A DNA stretch of 64,000 nt from assembly GCA_030737875.1 (NCBI GenBank), contig CM060922.1:757031603-757095602 (forward strand), written 5' to 3'. Positions 11,036-22,935 of this stretch are shown piece by piece. The position numbers were made by a program, and so were the translations under genes. Position 1 is the first letter of the stretch, and each line of letters opens with the position of its first letter. Source of the DNA: Allium sativum. Its lineage: Eukaryota > Streptophyta > Magnoliopsida > Asparagales > Amaryllidaceae. The notes under the pieces were generated by a model. That model did not search any database. It was not told where the DNA came from and saw only the letters and a program-made list of their open reading frames with translations.

Positions 11036-13635
11036 AAGGGAGTTGAATTCATTTTAACGAAGTTTAAAAGTTTATATATATAAATAAAAATATAATTAAA
11101 ACGAACTCGCCGCAGCGCTGCAGTTCGTAAATTGGCGATTCGAACTTCAATCGAGTATACAGAATGCAATTGAAGTCGGAATTCTTCGAAACAAGAAACG
11201 TCAGGACCGATTTGATAATAGTTTTCTAATGAAGAAGAAAAATCTGGATTTCGTCGTATAGATTTTGAGATATGTCAAAATCAAATTTTCAGAAAAACAA
11301 CGCCAAAATCGTTTTAAACCCATAACGGTTTATTTAGTTTTATAAAAGGATTTTAAACGAATAAAATCCGAAGTTCTATTTAGAAAATTTCACAGTTGAG
11401 TTGTAAAATATATGCGAATTCAAGTTGTGTAAATGAATATGATTTTTTGAAACAGAAACCAGATTTTGATTTATTGAATGGAATTAACTAAATTGAATAG
11501 AAATTAGTTAATGAGTTTTCAAAGGGATATTGGGGTTTGAATAAGAAAATTCGATTTGAAAATTTATATTCGAAATCAAAAAGGAAACTAAAAATTGAAG
11601 TTGAAATTCAATTTGGTTATGAGTAAGTTAAATATTTTGTTTGAACATGTTATGAAGTGAAATAGGCAAAAAGGGCTAATTAAAGAATAAATGAGCGAAA
11701 CTGAATTCAAACGATTGGATTGAGTTAAACTGAATGGAAAACAGGTGAACAGGTGTTGGACAGGTATGGAATGAAGTATATAAAGTATATGAAGATTTTT
11801 ATTTACGTGCCCGACAAAAAGGTACATGTTTAATTCATATATGAGATTTTATGCGCCGTATCGGCAAGCCGCTTGGCTTCTTCTTTTTCTTTTTGAGATT
11901 AGAAGGACCGGGAAAGCTATTTGAAATTTCCCGATGCTCCCGATACAGGGGAGGTTATGGCGAATTTTTCCGAGAATTTAAGGAGTTAGAATATTTTTTA
12001 GAAATTTGACAATTAGAAATCTATATATCGATATATATAGAATTCGATAAGGAAACGAAATCAAAAATAGCGTAAAGGGCCAATATGGTTATTGAAATAT
12101 TTGGATAACAAATATTGATAAGAGAATATAGAAGAGATTTAATTAATGAAATATTAATTAAAGGGCCCAGTGATTTGTTTGATATGTTTGGATGAACACT
12201 TGTTTTTATTCGATAGTTAAATCACAGACTATCGAAGTTTTGACCATCGTTGTCAATATGGAGAGACCGGTTGGATTATTATCCGAAGAACCACTCCGTA
12301 TCGGCATAAGCGTTGCGAACCAAGTATGCTGAATGTATTGAAGACGGAGTGAAGTGCAAGGGCTTTTCTATTTATGGAAATAGTGCCTTCGGTTTCGTTC
12401 AATCCCAGAACGAACGTAAATGGACGAATGTCTGACAGAGTATTTCCAATGATCAAATGGGTTGGTCTGTATGAATATATATGGTTGCAACGGATTTATC
12501 CCTTAGCATAATATCCAGAATATTTGTGCAAACTCAACTAGTGATTAACAGATCTGACAATGTGGCATTCAAAGTGATTGTGTTATCAATGAATGGTAAG
12601 TAATCGTAGCCTCAGGCCTCAACAACCGGGAAAGGACAAAAATCGGGCAGGCAGCATGGCTATGTGGGTCGCACCCATTAGGGGTGTATAATCACCTATC
12701 TAGAGAAATTCCTTTTGTTTCTAAATCTATCGATTCTGCCCATTCGGGAAACGGTGGTTTGAGTCCAACCGTTGGTGATATACATTCGATACACTCAAGC
12801 GAAATGAGTGGTCGGCCATGTGTGGGCCGGGTTGCAAGATGTTCTTGTTGAACCCAGTGTATTCCTCTCTAGAGATACACAGTCGGAAGGTGGTCCCATA
12901 CCTTGTCATGTTAGAAATCCAATCTCCAATAAGCGCCATGCGGTTTTTGATTTTATAATATATATGTGGAGCGTGAGATGCAAGCGTTCTGCTATTTGGT
13001 TATTTACTTGATGTAGACATTACTATAATATCACTGGATTTTCGTATCAAAGTGTTTTGGGTTATAGTAAGGTAAAACCCGTCCGTGTTTATGTGTGGGC
13101 TGGTCTTACTATTATCTTTTCTTTTGAAAGGATTTTTAAAGTTAAACAAGTGGTTGGAGTTTACTCACACCAGTCCCATGACTGACCCAGAGTTTATTTT
13201 GTTTGTTTTCCCTAAACTCTTGGGTGCCCAAATTTGTACGGGCAGTCAAGTAGTCGGGATTTCACAGATTCATTTGAAGGAGCTGGAAGCAGGAGGCTTC
13301 ACCGGTTAGCTATAGACTATCATATATTCCGCTGTGGACCTTGTTTGTATCTGGAAACAGGTGTTTATAACTGTTCCAGAAATGATTAGTGTGCTCTGAT
13401 GATGGTATGTATACAAAGTTACTGATTTGTATTTCAACAGTTATATTATGAAATATATTTTATTCGTTCCGCTGTGAGTTTGTGATCTTCGTTTTTTTTC
13501 TATTCTAATATTTCTTTCTTCCTATTTCTCATCTTCTAACTTCTTCCTATTAATGGTTCGTATTTCTGTGTTATTTGGGTTGGACGTGTGGTGTATTTAG
13601 TCAACTCAGATAGCTCGGATTTGCGGGTCGTTTCA

Positions 13636-16391
13636 GTATTGTTATAAACGTGACCACCAAGGTAAGATACCTTGTTTGGAAATCATCGTTAAAAATAATG
13701 ATGTCATTTCATTTAAATTAAACAATGTTTAATTTAAATGATCGACATAACAATGTTTAAGAACATCTAAACAATCATCAAATCCACCAACCATTAGCAA
13801 ACATGGCAAACAAATAATAAACCCGACTTATATAAAATATAAATGGAGTAACTGAGTGAGTTTAACTCACGTTGATTTCATTCTGTCGTTAAACACTTGC
13901 TTTCAATTAAATTAAACTGTCGTTTAATTTAATTAAAAAATCCCAATTGCTTCAATTCTTGATCAGAACAGCTCCACAATGTTTTGTTCGTCGATACGAT
14001 TCCAATGCACCCTACTTTATTAAATTCTGACATCGAATGAAACAGTTATAAGCATTATAAGTTAATACACAGTTTAAATTTAATCCAAACTTAACTTTTA
14101 TTATGAATTTGGGCCTTACCATCATAAGTTGGCCGATCGTAACCTTCTAACCGACGCTGTTTAAATTGTGCTTCTCCTTCATTAAAAATGAAACATCCCA
14201 CTGCCCACTATTTCCTCATCACCCCATTTACTCATTACGTCCATTTTCCTTCTTAATTTCGGAAAGGCCCAAAACTATTTACTCCTCCTTTCTTTTATTT
14301 TATATATTAAATTAATGGCCCAAGCCCATCTGTGTAAAGCCCACTTCCACCACCGTTATCCCCAAGCCCGCCTGTAGCCTCATATTTCGAACCGCTTCAC
14401 ATTTTCCCTACCCCATACTCTAGTCAGCTTCCGCCCTTTCTTCTTTTATTTTCTCCTTTATCAAACATAATTTTTTTTCATGCCTGAACCATGTTTTCTT
14501 TCAAATCCCATGACCCATGCATGCGTTCCCACTTTCCCATGCGCACCACGTCCACGAGCCTCGAACCTTCTTCCTTTCTATGTGTTTCCTGATTCTTTTC
14601 GTTTTCTTCTTTGCATTATTCTTTTTTTTCATTACTATAAATCCAACCTAACCCCTCATGTAAACCGGCCCAACTATACGTCCACCTTAGACTTTAACTT
14701 CCCCCATGTAGCCAGTACACCTTCCTCCCTCCTTTGTATTTGTTTTTTTCCTCCAACCATTTTTCTTCACACGCCAGTGACATCACCCCTTCCCCATATC
14801 TCAACATCCATCTGTTTCAATACCTCCAACCCATCACTCATTCCCATTTAAAACCGTTTCCCCCTTACTGTTGCTTACGTACGTAACTTTTCAGATCCAC
14901 GCACCTTCCGTTGTATTGCTGCTCCATTGGAGTCTTGGTCCATGCTTCTTCGAACACCCCTACTACATCACGCAAAAAGCCTTCTCGCGGCTCCACATAT
15001 ATGAAAACGAGGCACCTTGTTTGAAGAAAAGTCGTTGCCTTCTTGTTGTGCATGATTTTAAGTCGAAAGTTGTTTTTTTTCTATTTTTCACTGTGTATTT
15101 TTCTTTCTGCTGAAATGAAGAGTGCCGCTCCGGTATATATATGGGTAAACAACTTGGCGCACACGGTTTGCATGGCTTGGCTGGCATAGTTACAATAGCT
15201 TGGTCCTCACGGCTTTGGTTTGGAGAGCACGGCACGGTTGACAGTCAGTAGGATAGCTGTATTCAATAAATGCTAAAGAGAAATCTCATAGGATACGTTG
15301 GGTAGGCTTCTCGAATCTTTGGGGTGGCCTACAAATTTAGCTGATACGGTGATAGAAAGGATGGAACAGGATAGGAAAGTTTTATACTGATGTTGGCTAA
15401 AAAAAAATGTACGTATAGGGTACGGCTACAAGGAAGATCAATGCAGTATAGCATGTGCTTGTTTGTGGGTAGCATGTACAGTGACAATCGAAGGTGATAA
15501 TAGCTGTGTTCTAGCCATCTTCTTCCTTTCATTGTGTATGAGCAGTTGATTAATTTTTTGATAGGTCTGCCATGATCTTTTACCTTTCATTGAAGTAACC
15601 GGTCAGGTAGAGAGTAGAAATGTACGTGATTAAGGTGGTATGAAAGTGACAATTCATGTGGTGTGTTTTTCTTAGGGTAGAAGTCTTAGTTTTATTTTGG
15701 TAAATTTAGTTTCTACCGTTAAATTTCGTCTACCAACACAATAACCCTGTTACATAGAATTCCGTTAACGTACATATGACCCCTGACAGAAATAAAAATA
15801 TGATTGTGTCTAGCGATGTGTCACGATCCCAAAAATATAATAATATCGGTAGATTAACTTATATTGTGAAACCCAAAAATGATGACACATGGTGCAAAAT
15901 ACTCCAAATAAAAAGTTGCTTATTTTATAAATTAAAAATTACAGTAAAATTCTAAAAATTAAATTATAGCTACGCCTCAAAGGTTTTGTCCAAATTCAAA
16001 TCCAATATTTGATTATAATTAAATTATCGTTATGGCTTATAAACGATTCCATAGCAACTATTTTAAAATTTCAATTGGACATATTTAACAATATATAAAC
16101 TGAAATCTCGATTTTTCTCTTCTATTGGAAAATTATAATCAATTTGGTTTTAACGTTTCTTGTTTCACAGGATTCCGACTTGAAACGGATTTTTTATATT
16201 CATTTGAAGTTCAAATCGTAAATTACGAACTACCGTGTCGTTTCGAGTTCCTTTATAATTAAATATAAATATAAACGTTTTACCATCGCTAAATAACGAA
16301 ATATATATTAAATTCATTAATATTCCAAATATAATATTTAAAACCATTTAAATATTCGAATTCAAACGATCGAAAAATCTGGGTCGTTACA
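13636..16391 (-). repeat. 5' LTR of element F, outer part
   Basis: It runs from the right copy of H's target duplication to the LTR terminus TGTAACGACCC (read on the minus strand) at 16391. Most of it from 13950 is duplicated at 775-3240. The part at 13641-13945, absent from the truncated left copy, contains two strong dyads. One is a perfect 31 bp palindrome at 13710-13740. The other is a hairpin at about 13901-13931 with arms containing AATTAAATTAAAC. The frames at 14480-15113 match the non-genic frames of the other copy. Confidence 0.85.
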
Positions 16392-18519
16392 GAATTAAAG
16401 TTCTATGTTACTCTTTTATATGGATTTTTCTATGCATTGTTTGATAAATCCGAGTTCATCACTTAAGCAAGAGAAAATTGTTCAGTTTTACTAAATGGAA
16501 GTGTTTCCTTTAAGATCCAAGATAGTATATGCAAATGGTGTTAGAATATGGAAAAATTTCTGCAATATACACATTGTATAGGTGCTGAGGCTCAATTATT
16601 ATACAATCATGAATGTAATAGATTCTTTCTATGTGCTGAACTCTGATCATAGCCTAGACCTATGTTGTAGCTGGATTCGAATCCATTAAAACCAGCTTAC
16701 TCGTAGTGTCACAAATAGATTAAAAATACCCAGAAAGCCATGTACAAATATCAGATGCATATAATCCTATATGATTAAACCCATTTATGTCAAGAAATCC
16801 TTTTCTAGTTTCATTTGCATATAGGTTGCATATTTGGTTGTTTGATTGTTGTATCGTAACTTAATTAGTGCATAAAATTATCAACTAGTAAACATAATGT
16901 CATGTGATGATTTATGGTTGGAATGTTAAACTATATTGGGTTTAATAGATGGTAGAAATTAAAGAAAATACTTACTTAATTAAACTAAGGGACATTAGTC
17001 AAGAGGGCTGCAGAATGGCTTGTACTAGAATTGCAAGTTTGACACATGGCCTACATTGGTCCTGAGATCTTTGTGTAATGGTGTGAACTAGATCATTACA
17101 GCGTGTCCTAGTGATTCTTATATGCAGATGAGACCTGGGTAAATTAAATAATACAATGATTAAAATGAAGTAAGGAACTTGAGTCTTCCTAAACCCTTGT
17201 TGCAATCTGATAATAAAAATAAATGAATGCATGAGTTCAATCAGGTTGTGTTATCATGTTTGAGTGTATGAATGAAAATGAATTGTGTGAAATTGTAAAT
17301 GTACTTATGTATATGTGTATTTTACCATTGTATAGTACTATTTTAAGAAGAAAATGCTGTGCACCTACACAATGACTCAAAAACGTGCGCACTTTAACTA
17401 TTGTTTTTCTAAGTAGAGTCCTCCTGTGATTTTTAACTCTGTTTTACTACTTAAATTATGACTGAAATTGTTCATACCAGACTTATAGTCTGACCCTGTG
17501 TTGCTCATGGCAAATGGGGTGTCTCAAATTAAATTGAGTTAGCCTCTATTGCTTTTTCAGGCAATGAAGAGGCTAAGTAATCTGAGCTAGGGTCTGGCTT
17601 TTAATGGGATTTTAGCATGCTAAGTTTAGATGAAATAAGAGCTTTAAGTAAATGCTTGAATTTTCATGAATTCCCATTAGTCATTTTATCCTTGTTTATG
17701 TAATGAAATGTTAATTGTATGGATGTTTATGTCTATGGGTATGTAATGGCTTAAGTGAATCCGATAATTTGAAGAGATTACTGATTTAAATTGTATTTTC
17801 TATAATTATCTTTTTTTCTAAGCAGATGCTACATAGAGTAATTTGGAAAACATAGAGAATTACTAATATCTCCTATATTAGTCGATCTGGAGTCATTATA
17901 AGAAGAGAAGTGTTCATGTACATGTCTTGTAAGTCTGAATGTTTGGTGTTTTTATCAATTTAAGATACCACTTCAAAATAAAAGGCATATTTGCACCATT
18001 TGGCTCAGCCCAAGGCAAATGTGTTAGCCAAAAGGCTCAATGTTACACAAGCACTAGAGGATCAGGAAATAAAACATGTACCTGGAATTGTTTAAACAAT
18101 CAATCCATTTTTTCTAAATCTGTATTATCATAGAATAAATACAATTTTATCCCAATCTTTATATTCTTAGGTTTTGTAGTGATATATATATATATATGTA
18201 TTTTAAATTATAACATCCTAATATTTTCTGTGTGAATTATTGATCTAAAAATGGTCAATATTTCTCTTGCTTAACTTATAACTCTGATTATAAAGCAAGA
18301 GTGTCTCTCCATACACATATGTCAATGTTTTCTATATGAACTAATATAATTATATTAGTAAAGTTTAATGATCCTGGATGCAATTGTGTGAAAGAATGAC
18401 TTCGGTTAATTATGTATACTTACACTCACAATACCATTTTTATACTCCCTTGAGGCTTTGCAAAAAGAAAATCACATATAAACACCATAATATCATGAAA
18501 TAAAATCAGGGTCATTCCA
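16392..18519 (+). repeat. 5' LTR of element C (truncated by F)
   Basis: It aligns along its length with 27406-29565 of the 3' LTR, with small indels and base changes. It ends in GGGTCATTCCA at 18519. It contains the dyad CCAGACTTATAGTCTGACCC at 17477-17496. The promoter part is missing because F landed in it. Confidence 0.85.
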
Positions 18520-18521
18520 TT

Positions 18522-18533
18522 TTGATATTAGAG
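18522..18533 (+). other. Degenerate primer binding site of element C
   Basis: TGATATTAGAGC lies a few bases inside the 5' LTR, where TGGTATCAGAGC is expected. Two changes from the initiator tRNA-Met site agree with the age of the element. Confidence 0.6.
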
Positions 18534-18632
18534 CTGTGTTGACATAAAACACAAATTAAAAATGTTTAAAAATTTATATTGGATAATACGATAATTTGTT
18601 TTAAACTTGTATGACTGGTTGTATATGTATGC

Positions 18633-19186
18633 TTGGATGCTAACTATATAGAAAGAGTAAAACATGATAGAATTGACCTAATCTTAGTCTTTTGTCACTT
18701 AAGAAATACGGCAGGAAGACCAAGAGCACCACCTATGGTGAATATGCAAGAATTGGAAAATGCTTTAAGAGAAGGAATAGGCCATAGACCAGAAAATCCA
18801 CATGAAGAGATCTCAAAACTATTAAAGACTCACACCAATTTAGGAGGTAAAAGCTTTGAAGGAACAGAAAATATGATGGAAATTCAAGTCTGGCTTAGAA
18901 CTTTGGATAGAATTTTTTGAGACATGCAACTAGATAATCCAAGAAAGAGGCAAGTAGCTTCAAGACAATTGAAGGGAGCATCTTTTAGTTGGTTGGAGGT
19001 AATCATAGCTAGGAGAGATGAAAATGACATTACATGAAATCAATTCAAGGAGCTAATTGAAGCTAGATTTGTGCCTGCCTCTGCTAAAACAACATTGCTT
19101 GAAGAATTTATTAGGCATAGGCAGGGGAATTTAAGTGTTACTGAATACACTCAGAAGTTTGAGGGATTAACCTAATATATTATATA
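18633..19186 (+). pseudogene. gag: gag pseudogene of element C, N-terminal part
   Basis: The frame contains the plant retrotransposon gag signature: a LGGKSFEGTENMMEIQVWL stretch around 18840-18898, the counterpart of GGKPFHGTE...VQDW in A and B. It is followed by RKRQVASRQLKGASFSWL after a stop at 18918-18920, then FVPASAKTTLLEEFIRHRQG and TEYTQKFEGL. Stops interrupt it at 18918 and near 19035. Solo LTR G cuts the gene at 19187, and the knuckle and protease resume at about 22940. Gag would form the virus-like particle; this copy cannot. Confidence 0.82.
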
Positions 19187-21391
19187 TGTAGCAGCCCCTA
19201 ATATTGAGGTACACCCCATGGTACCGCACTCGCACGGTCTCCACCGTAACACCATCGAAATATACACGGTCCCTCATCCTAAACCGTAGTGACGTATAGA
19301 TAACAATACTACGTTCCACATATATCTGTCATTACTATGCTATGCAAACGTATGGACTTCCACCTTTGTTCCTATCCAAATTCATGCCAGAGTAATGCCC
19401 TCAAGCCTACGATACACCACCCAGAGCCGACATGCATGTATCTAGATTGTCCACCATACATATCTTCAATTATAGCTCAATGCCTCAATCGCACGTTCTC
19501 TAATGTGCACAGAGTTCCATGGCAGGGCAATACAAGAAACACGGAACTCGGTCGGGAGCTTTTCCATATCTGTACAGGTCCGTCTTTAAAGATCCTCTAT
19601 ATACAGATATACTTAGGGTCTGTTTTCACGGTGGCTATGGCCCCACCTCGGCCCCTCCCTCAACTAGTAAAGACTAGAAGAGCTAAGCAACTGCCCTTAG
19701 TAATAAACAATCTAAACATCCATTTGGCATCTCCCCTCAACTCTTTACCCCGATAGTGAAGGGTAAATGGTATCTTGGGCTTAGCTCTAGTCTTTTCGCA
19801 TCCCACTGGCTTTCGATGACGGATATCCGACAGTTTACTATCCTTGTTGGTCGTGACCCTCTGTCTCCATGTTTAAGCAACCGCCGAATCACCTTGGTGT
19901 CACCGCGTCACAACATTCTGACTGCATAGCTACTTCTGCAGTCAAGACCCACCCACCTAGTAGTTAGGCGCAAATCCAACCTCTGCGAGCATAGCCTAAG
20001 ACATCTGTCATTGCACAGAGGACTACTAGGAGCACCTTACGTACCTCAGGAAGCCACGTGCTTCCCCTTCCAGTCCTTTGGAGCAGTCAGAACAATCAGA
20101 TGAATGTGCGCTCCTCTCGTGCCTTATAACACCACGATGATCTACCCCGTTGGGTTATTCACCCTAAAACGTACGAACTGATCGAAGCACCGTACTTTAA
20201 TAGGTTGTTAGACCCTATGTCTAAACATTCTTTTACGTGCTTGCTTTTCCTTACCAGATTTCCTTTTAACTTGGTTATTACCATTCACATTGAATTCTTC
20301 ATCAGTTACCAAGTTCCTCTTGCTATTAATTTCAATTATAACTTAACCCATTTAAGTTTATTAATAAGCCCACAACATGTTATTCTCCAGATTGTGGCCC
20401 AAGGTCCGTAATCCACAATCTCTTTTATATTCTTGTTTGATTTCATCATTACACTAGCATGTTTTACTTAATATGTAATTAAGTATATCTCAATTCACAT
20501 GTTTTCCAATTAACATGTCACTTACCACTTATGATTAAATATAACTTATTTCATTTCATAAGTTTTCCTCATTCTTCTTATTTAATCATAATTCCATTTC
20601 CACCGTCTTTACAACTTATCGTTGTTTACTTATTAACTTAGTTCTACTAACTAAGGCCCATTAATAAGTTTCTCTACCCATTTATTATAACCTATGTTAT
20701 AATGTCCCTAGGACAAGTCTAAAGATGATATTCTTATCAGCGGGTTTCAGACCTCCAAGCTTACGGATTACTTAATTTATAATTAAGTACAATATATTTT
20801 CCCCTTTTTTCTTAACTGGTTTTAGGTTTTCCCCTTTTCTGATGACTTAATTTACAATTAAGTGTCCCTTATCTCATTTCACCAGTTATCCAATTTACTT
20901 ATTAGTTTATTATAGCCTAAGTTATAATCCCCATTTGTCCCTATGACAAGTCTACCTATTATACAACATTTTCATTAATGTTATTCATTTATAATAGGTG
21001 GTTATCATTCCCCTTTTTAAACCATTTTCTTTTACTGAGTATTCTTCATTCACTGTAATATATGTTCCTTATTTTAATTAAGGAAAACACTTATACACCA
21101 TATCAGTTTGATACAAGGAATCAATGATTTATTTTCATAACGTATTCCCATCTAAATTCGAGGTAGCAAGTAATTTCTTTACTTTTATTACTTTATTTAC
21201 TATGGCTTACTTGCAACTACATTCTCAGAAATAGGTCATTTAGGGAAATACATCACTTTTTCTTCGTATCACACTAACTCGGTTCATTACATCCCTTCCT
21301 TTCTTATTTTCTGAGTTAGACATTCAATTACCATTATTACCATTTATTCATATCTTGTTATATACATATATTTATATATATGTACATACAT

Positions 21392-21612
21392 ATGCCTAGA
21401 CCTCCCACATTAAGCCTACACTTGTGGACATTGGATTTGTCGGGCGGGTCCTTGCAGACTTCTACCACAAGTCGACTTAACCTCGTGCCTTAGTACCATT
21501 TTTAGTTATGCACTTAGAACTCTCACAGTAGATTTACCACTTGTGAATGCTGGATATGCCGGGCGGGTTCGGGCAGGCTTCTATCACAAGTGCAATCTAA
21601 CCTCGTGTCTAA
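21392..21612 (-). repeat. Two tandem copies of a CGGCATATCC module in LTR G
   Basis: Two units of about 110 bases each contain (minus strand) ACACGAGGTTAG, CTGCC(C)G, CGGCATATCCAGC-like and AATGTGG/GAG motifs with a CCACAAGT/ACTTGTGG stem. The same module occurs twice at 57582-57790 in LTR E and once at 60677-60775 in LTR D. Confidence 0.65.
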
Positions 21613-22461
21613 GGCATTACAGTTCCAAATTACTGTGTATTTAGGCATATTCATATTTTAATAGTTATCTTTTTTTCCCATGTAAATTTTTGGCATATTA
21701 TCCTCTTAATATGTTTATTGTAATCCAATTTACATGTCGTCAAGTTATGCCTATATTTTTGGCGCATGTCCCTTTTTACATGTATTTAATTCTAGTTTTT
21801 GACATGTAAGCATTTAATCGGGTAGTTATTCAAATCTAGCAAGTTAGATGTCAATTACTCGATAATATGTCATAAGTTAATCATGTAGTTACAATAACTG
21901 AATTAGCTATTCGTATCCTAATAAGTTTATTTTCTCCAACATGTAAACATTCAATACTTTAGCCAATTCAACATCGGAATTTTGTGACATATTCATATTA
22001 ACATTTCAACTCATTTCAACAACAATTTATAATTAATCTGGAAATTTCATAATTAATAAAAAGGGGAATGCTAAACGATTATGCACCATTATCTAAAATA
22101 ATATGGCTTAATCCACTCACCTCGTAAGCTTTCCAATTCCTGGATCTAGTCCAGATCTAATATTCCATGATTTTCCCCATAATTGAATTCAGAACCTAAT
22201 AATCATGGATTTACTATTTTTACCAAAAGAGAAAGGGAAAAGAAAGAGGAGGAAAAAACTGGATAGATTGGATCAGGAATGTTACCTTGCTTTTCACGTA
22301 ATTCTGAACACCTAAAAAATATCAATATCTTCCATCTAGATTTTAATTTAAGATTTTCTAATTTATAAATATAAATTTTTGAATATATTTGAGGGGAGAG
22401 AGAGTAATGGCAGAGCTCCAGCGTAGCCGCCAAATTATGAGGTTTAAGGTTAGGTCTAAGG

Positions 22462-22473
22462 TCTTATTTATAG
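22462..22473 (-). promoter_or_regulatory. TATA box of LTR G
   Basis: The minus strand reads CTATAAATAAGAC, followed after about 70 bases by ACTCTCTCTCCCCTC, a plausible initiation region. It sits about 460 bases into the LTR and downstream of the GTCGAC dyad block, as in LTR D. Confidence 0.6.
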
Positions 22474-22562
22474 GTGTATGGAGCAACCAGACCCTTAGAT
22501 TTGACCAAAAGCTATCAGAATCGTCCAAAAACTCAAAAACCCTAATCTGCCAGAATCTAACG

Positions 22563-22640
22563 TAGGTGGGTAGACCCACCCTTGAGGGGGTCGACCCCGG
22601 TGTCGATCCACCCTTGAGGGTGTCGACCCACCTGGGCGGG
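22563..22640 (-). promoter_or_regulatory. GTCGAC dyad block of LTR G
   Basis: A GC-rich island in AT-rich sequence contains several GTCGA(C/T) cores flanked by complementary GGGTG/CACCC arms. It lies about 100 bases upstream of the TATA box. Equivalent blocks are at 46072-46135 (E) and 58622-58760 (D). A role as an enhancer is inferred only from position. Confidence 0.45.
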
Positions 22641-22935
22641 AAATCTGTCGCCTTCTGAAATTTTGAATTTTGAACTGATTTTCAAATTTCTGGACCCATT
22701 TTTGAATTTCTGTACCTAATTTACATAAATATATTCTTCCGTCACGTATACAAATTTCAAACTTCAATAACTTCTTCATACGGTGTCCGATTTACGCAAA
22801 CTAGGTGTCTATTTTGACCAAAATTTCGAGACCAGAATTTTGAGATGGACGCAATGGTGCAGTCCATTTTACTTAATTTTGAATATTTAATTAAGTTATT
22901 CTTATTTTATTATCTTAAAACTGCTGGGTGTTACA

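Larger units (their letters stand above)
7609..13635 (+). repeat. Element H: 6.0 kb solo LTR inside F's 5' LTR
   Basis: The left end is TGTAACGACCCGG at 7609 and the right end is GCGGGTCGTTTCA at 13635. Both are flanked by the direct repeat GTATT (7604-7608 and 13636-13640), a perfect 5 bp target duplication. No primer site, polypurine tract or pol motif is seen inside, so I read it as a single LTR left by LTR-LTR recombination. Its 6,027 bp is very long for a plant gypsy LTR. It contains a TATA box (8130), a splice-donor-like AG/GTGAGT (9131-9138), a (TA)n run near 9246-9270, a 1.5 kb ATTCAAA/TTTGAAT repeat field and, near the end, the CCAGTC...GACTGACCC dyad (13170-13188). The frames at 8098-8650 are not recognisable proteins. 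Confidence 0.85.
775..16391 (-). mobile_element. Element F: non-autonomous LTR retrotransposon with giant LTRs and a tiny non-coding interior
   Basis: Read on the minus strand, F runs from TGTAACGACCC (+ end at 16391) through a 5' LTR interrupted by solo LTR H. Then come a primer site at 4215-4226, a 987 bp interior, a polypurine tract at 3241-3276, and a 3' LTR that leaves the visible region at 775. The two LTR copies match base by base apart from scattered changes, roughly 95-96% over the first 200 bases compared by eye. The interior has no gag or pol, so the element must have been mobilised by proteins made elsewhere. It sits inside the 5' LTR of element C. GAATT at 16392-16396 is the expected right target duplication, and C's 3' LTR has GAATT at the equivalent point (27406-27410). 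This resembles the LARD class, but with an unusually short interior. Confidence 0.8.
19187..22935 (-). repeat. Element G: 3.75 kb solo LTR inside gag of element C
   Basis: On the minus strand it starts TGTAACACCC (ending at 22935 on the plus strand) and ends GGGGCTGCTACA (19187). It has no coding or primer site, and gag/pol of C continues on either side. Its family is that of LTRs E and D: GCACCATTGCGTCCATCTC, TTTGCGTAAA, a GTCGAC dyad block and the CGGCATATCC-type module all recur. The target duplication is not clean (ATATA before, TATTA after, in a TA-rich spot where slippage is possible). Several dyads of the form ACTTAAT...ATTAAGT occur at 20466-20484, 20771-20790 and 20844-20863. The 139-residue frame at 19337-19756 has no recognisable domain. 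Confidence 0.82.

Noticed and set aside
7609..13635. H as a complete short retrotransposon rather than a solo LTR
   Set aside because: I found no primer site, polypurine tract or second TGTAACGACCC inside. The two ends differ as the 5' and 3' ends of one LTR do, and the GTATT duplication flanks the whole unit.
19337..19756. 139-residue frame on the plus strand
   Set aside because: It lies antisense inside solo LTR G, shows no domain, and the homologous part of LTR D (near 62100-62400) does not preserve it.
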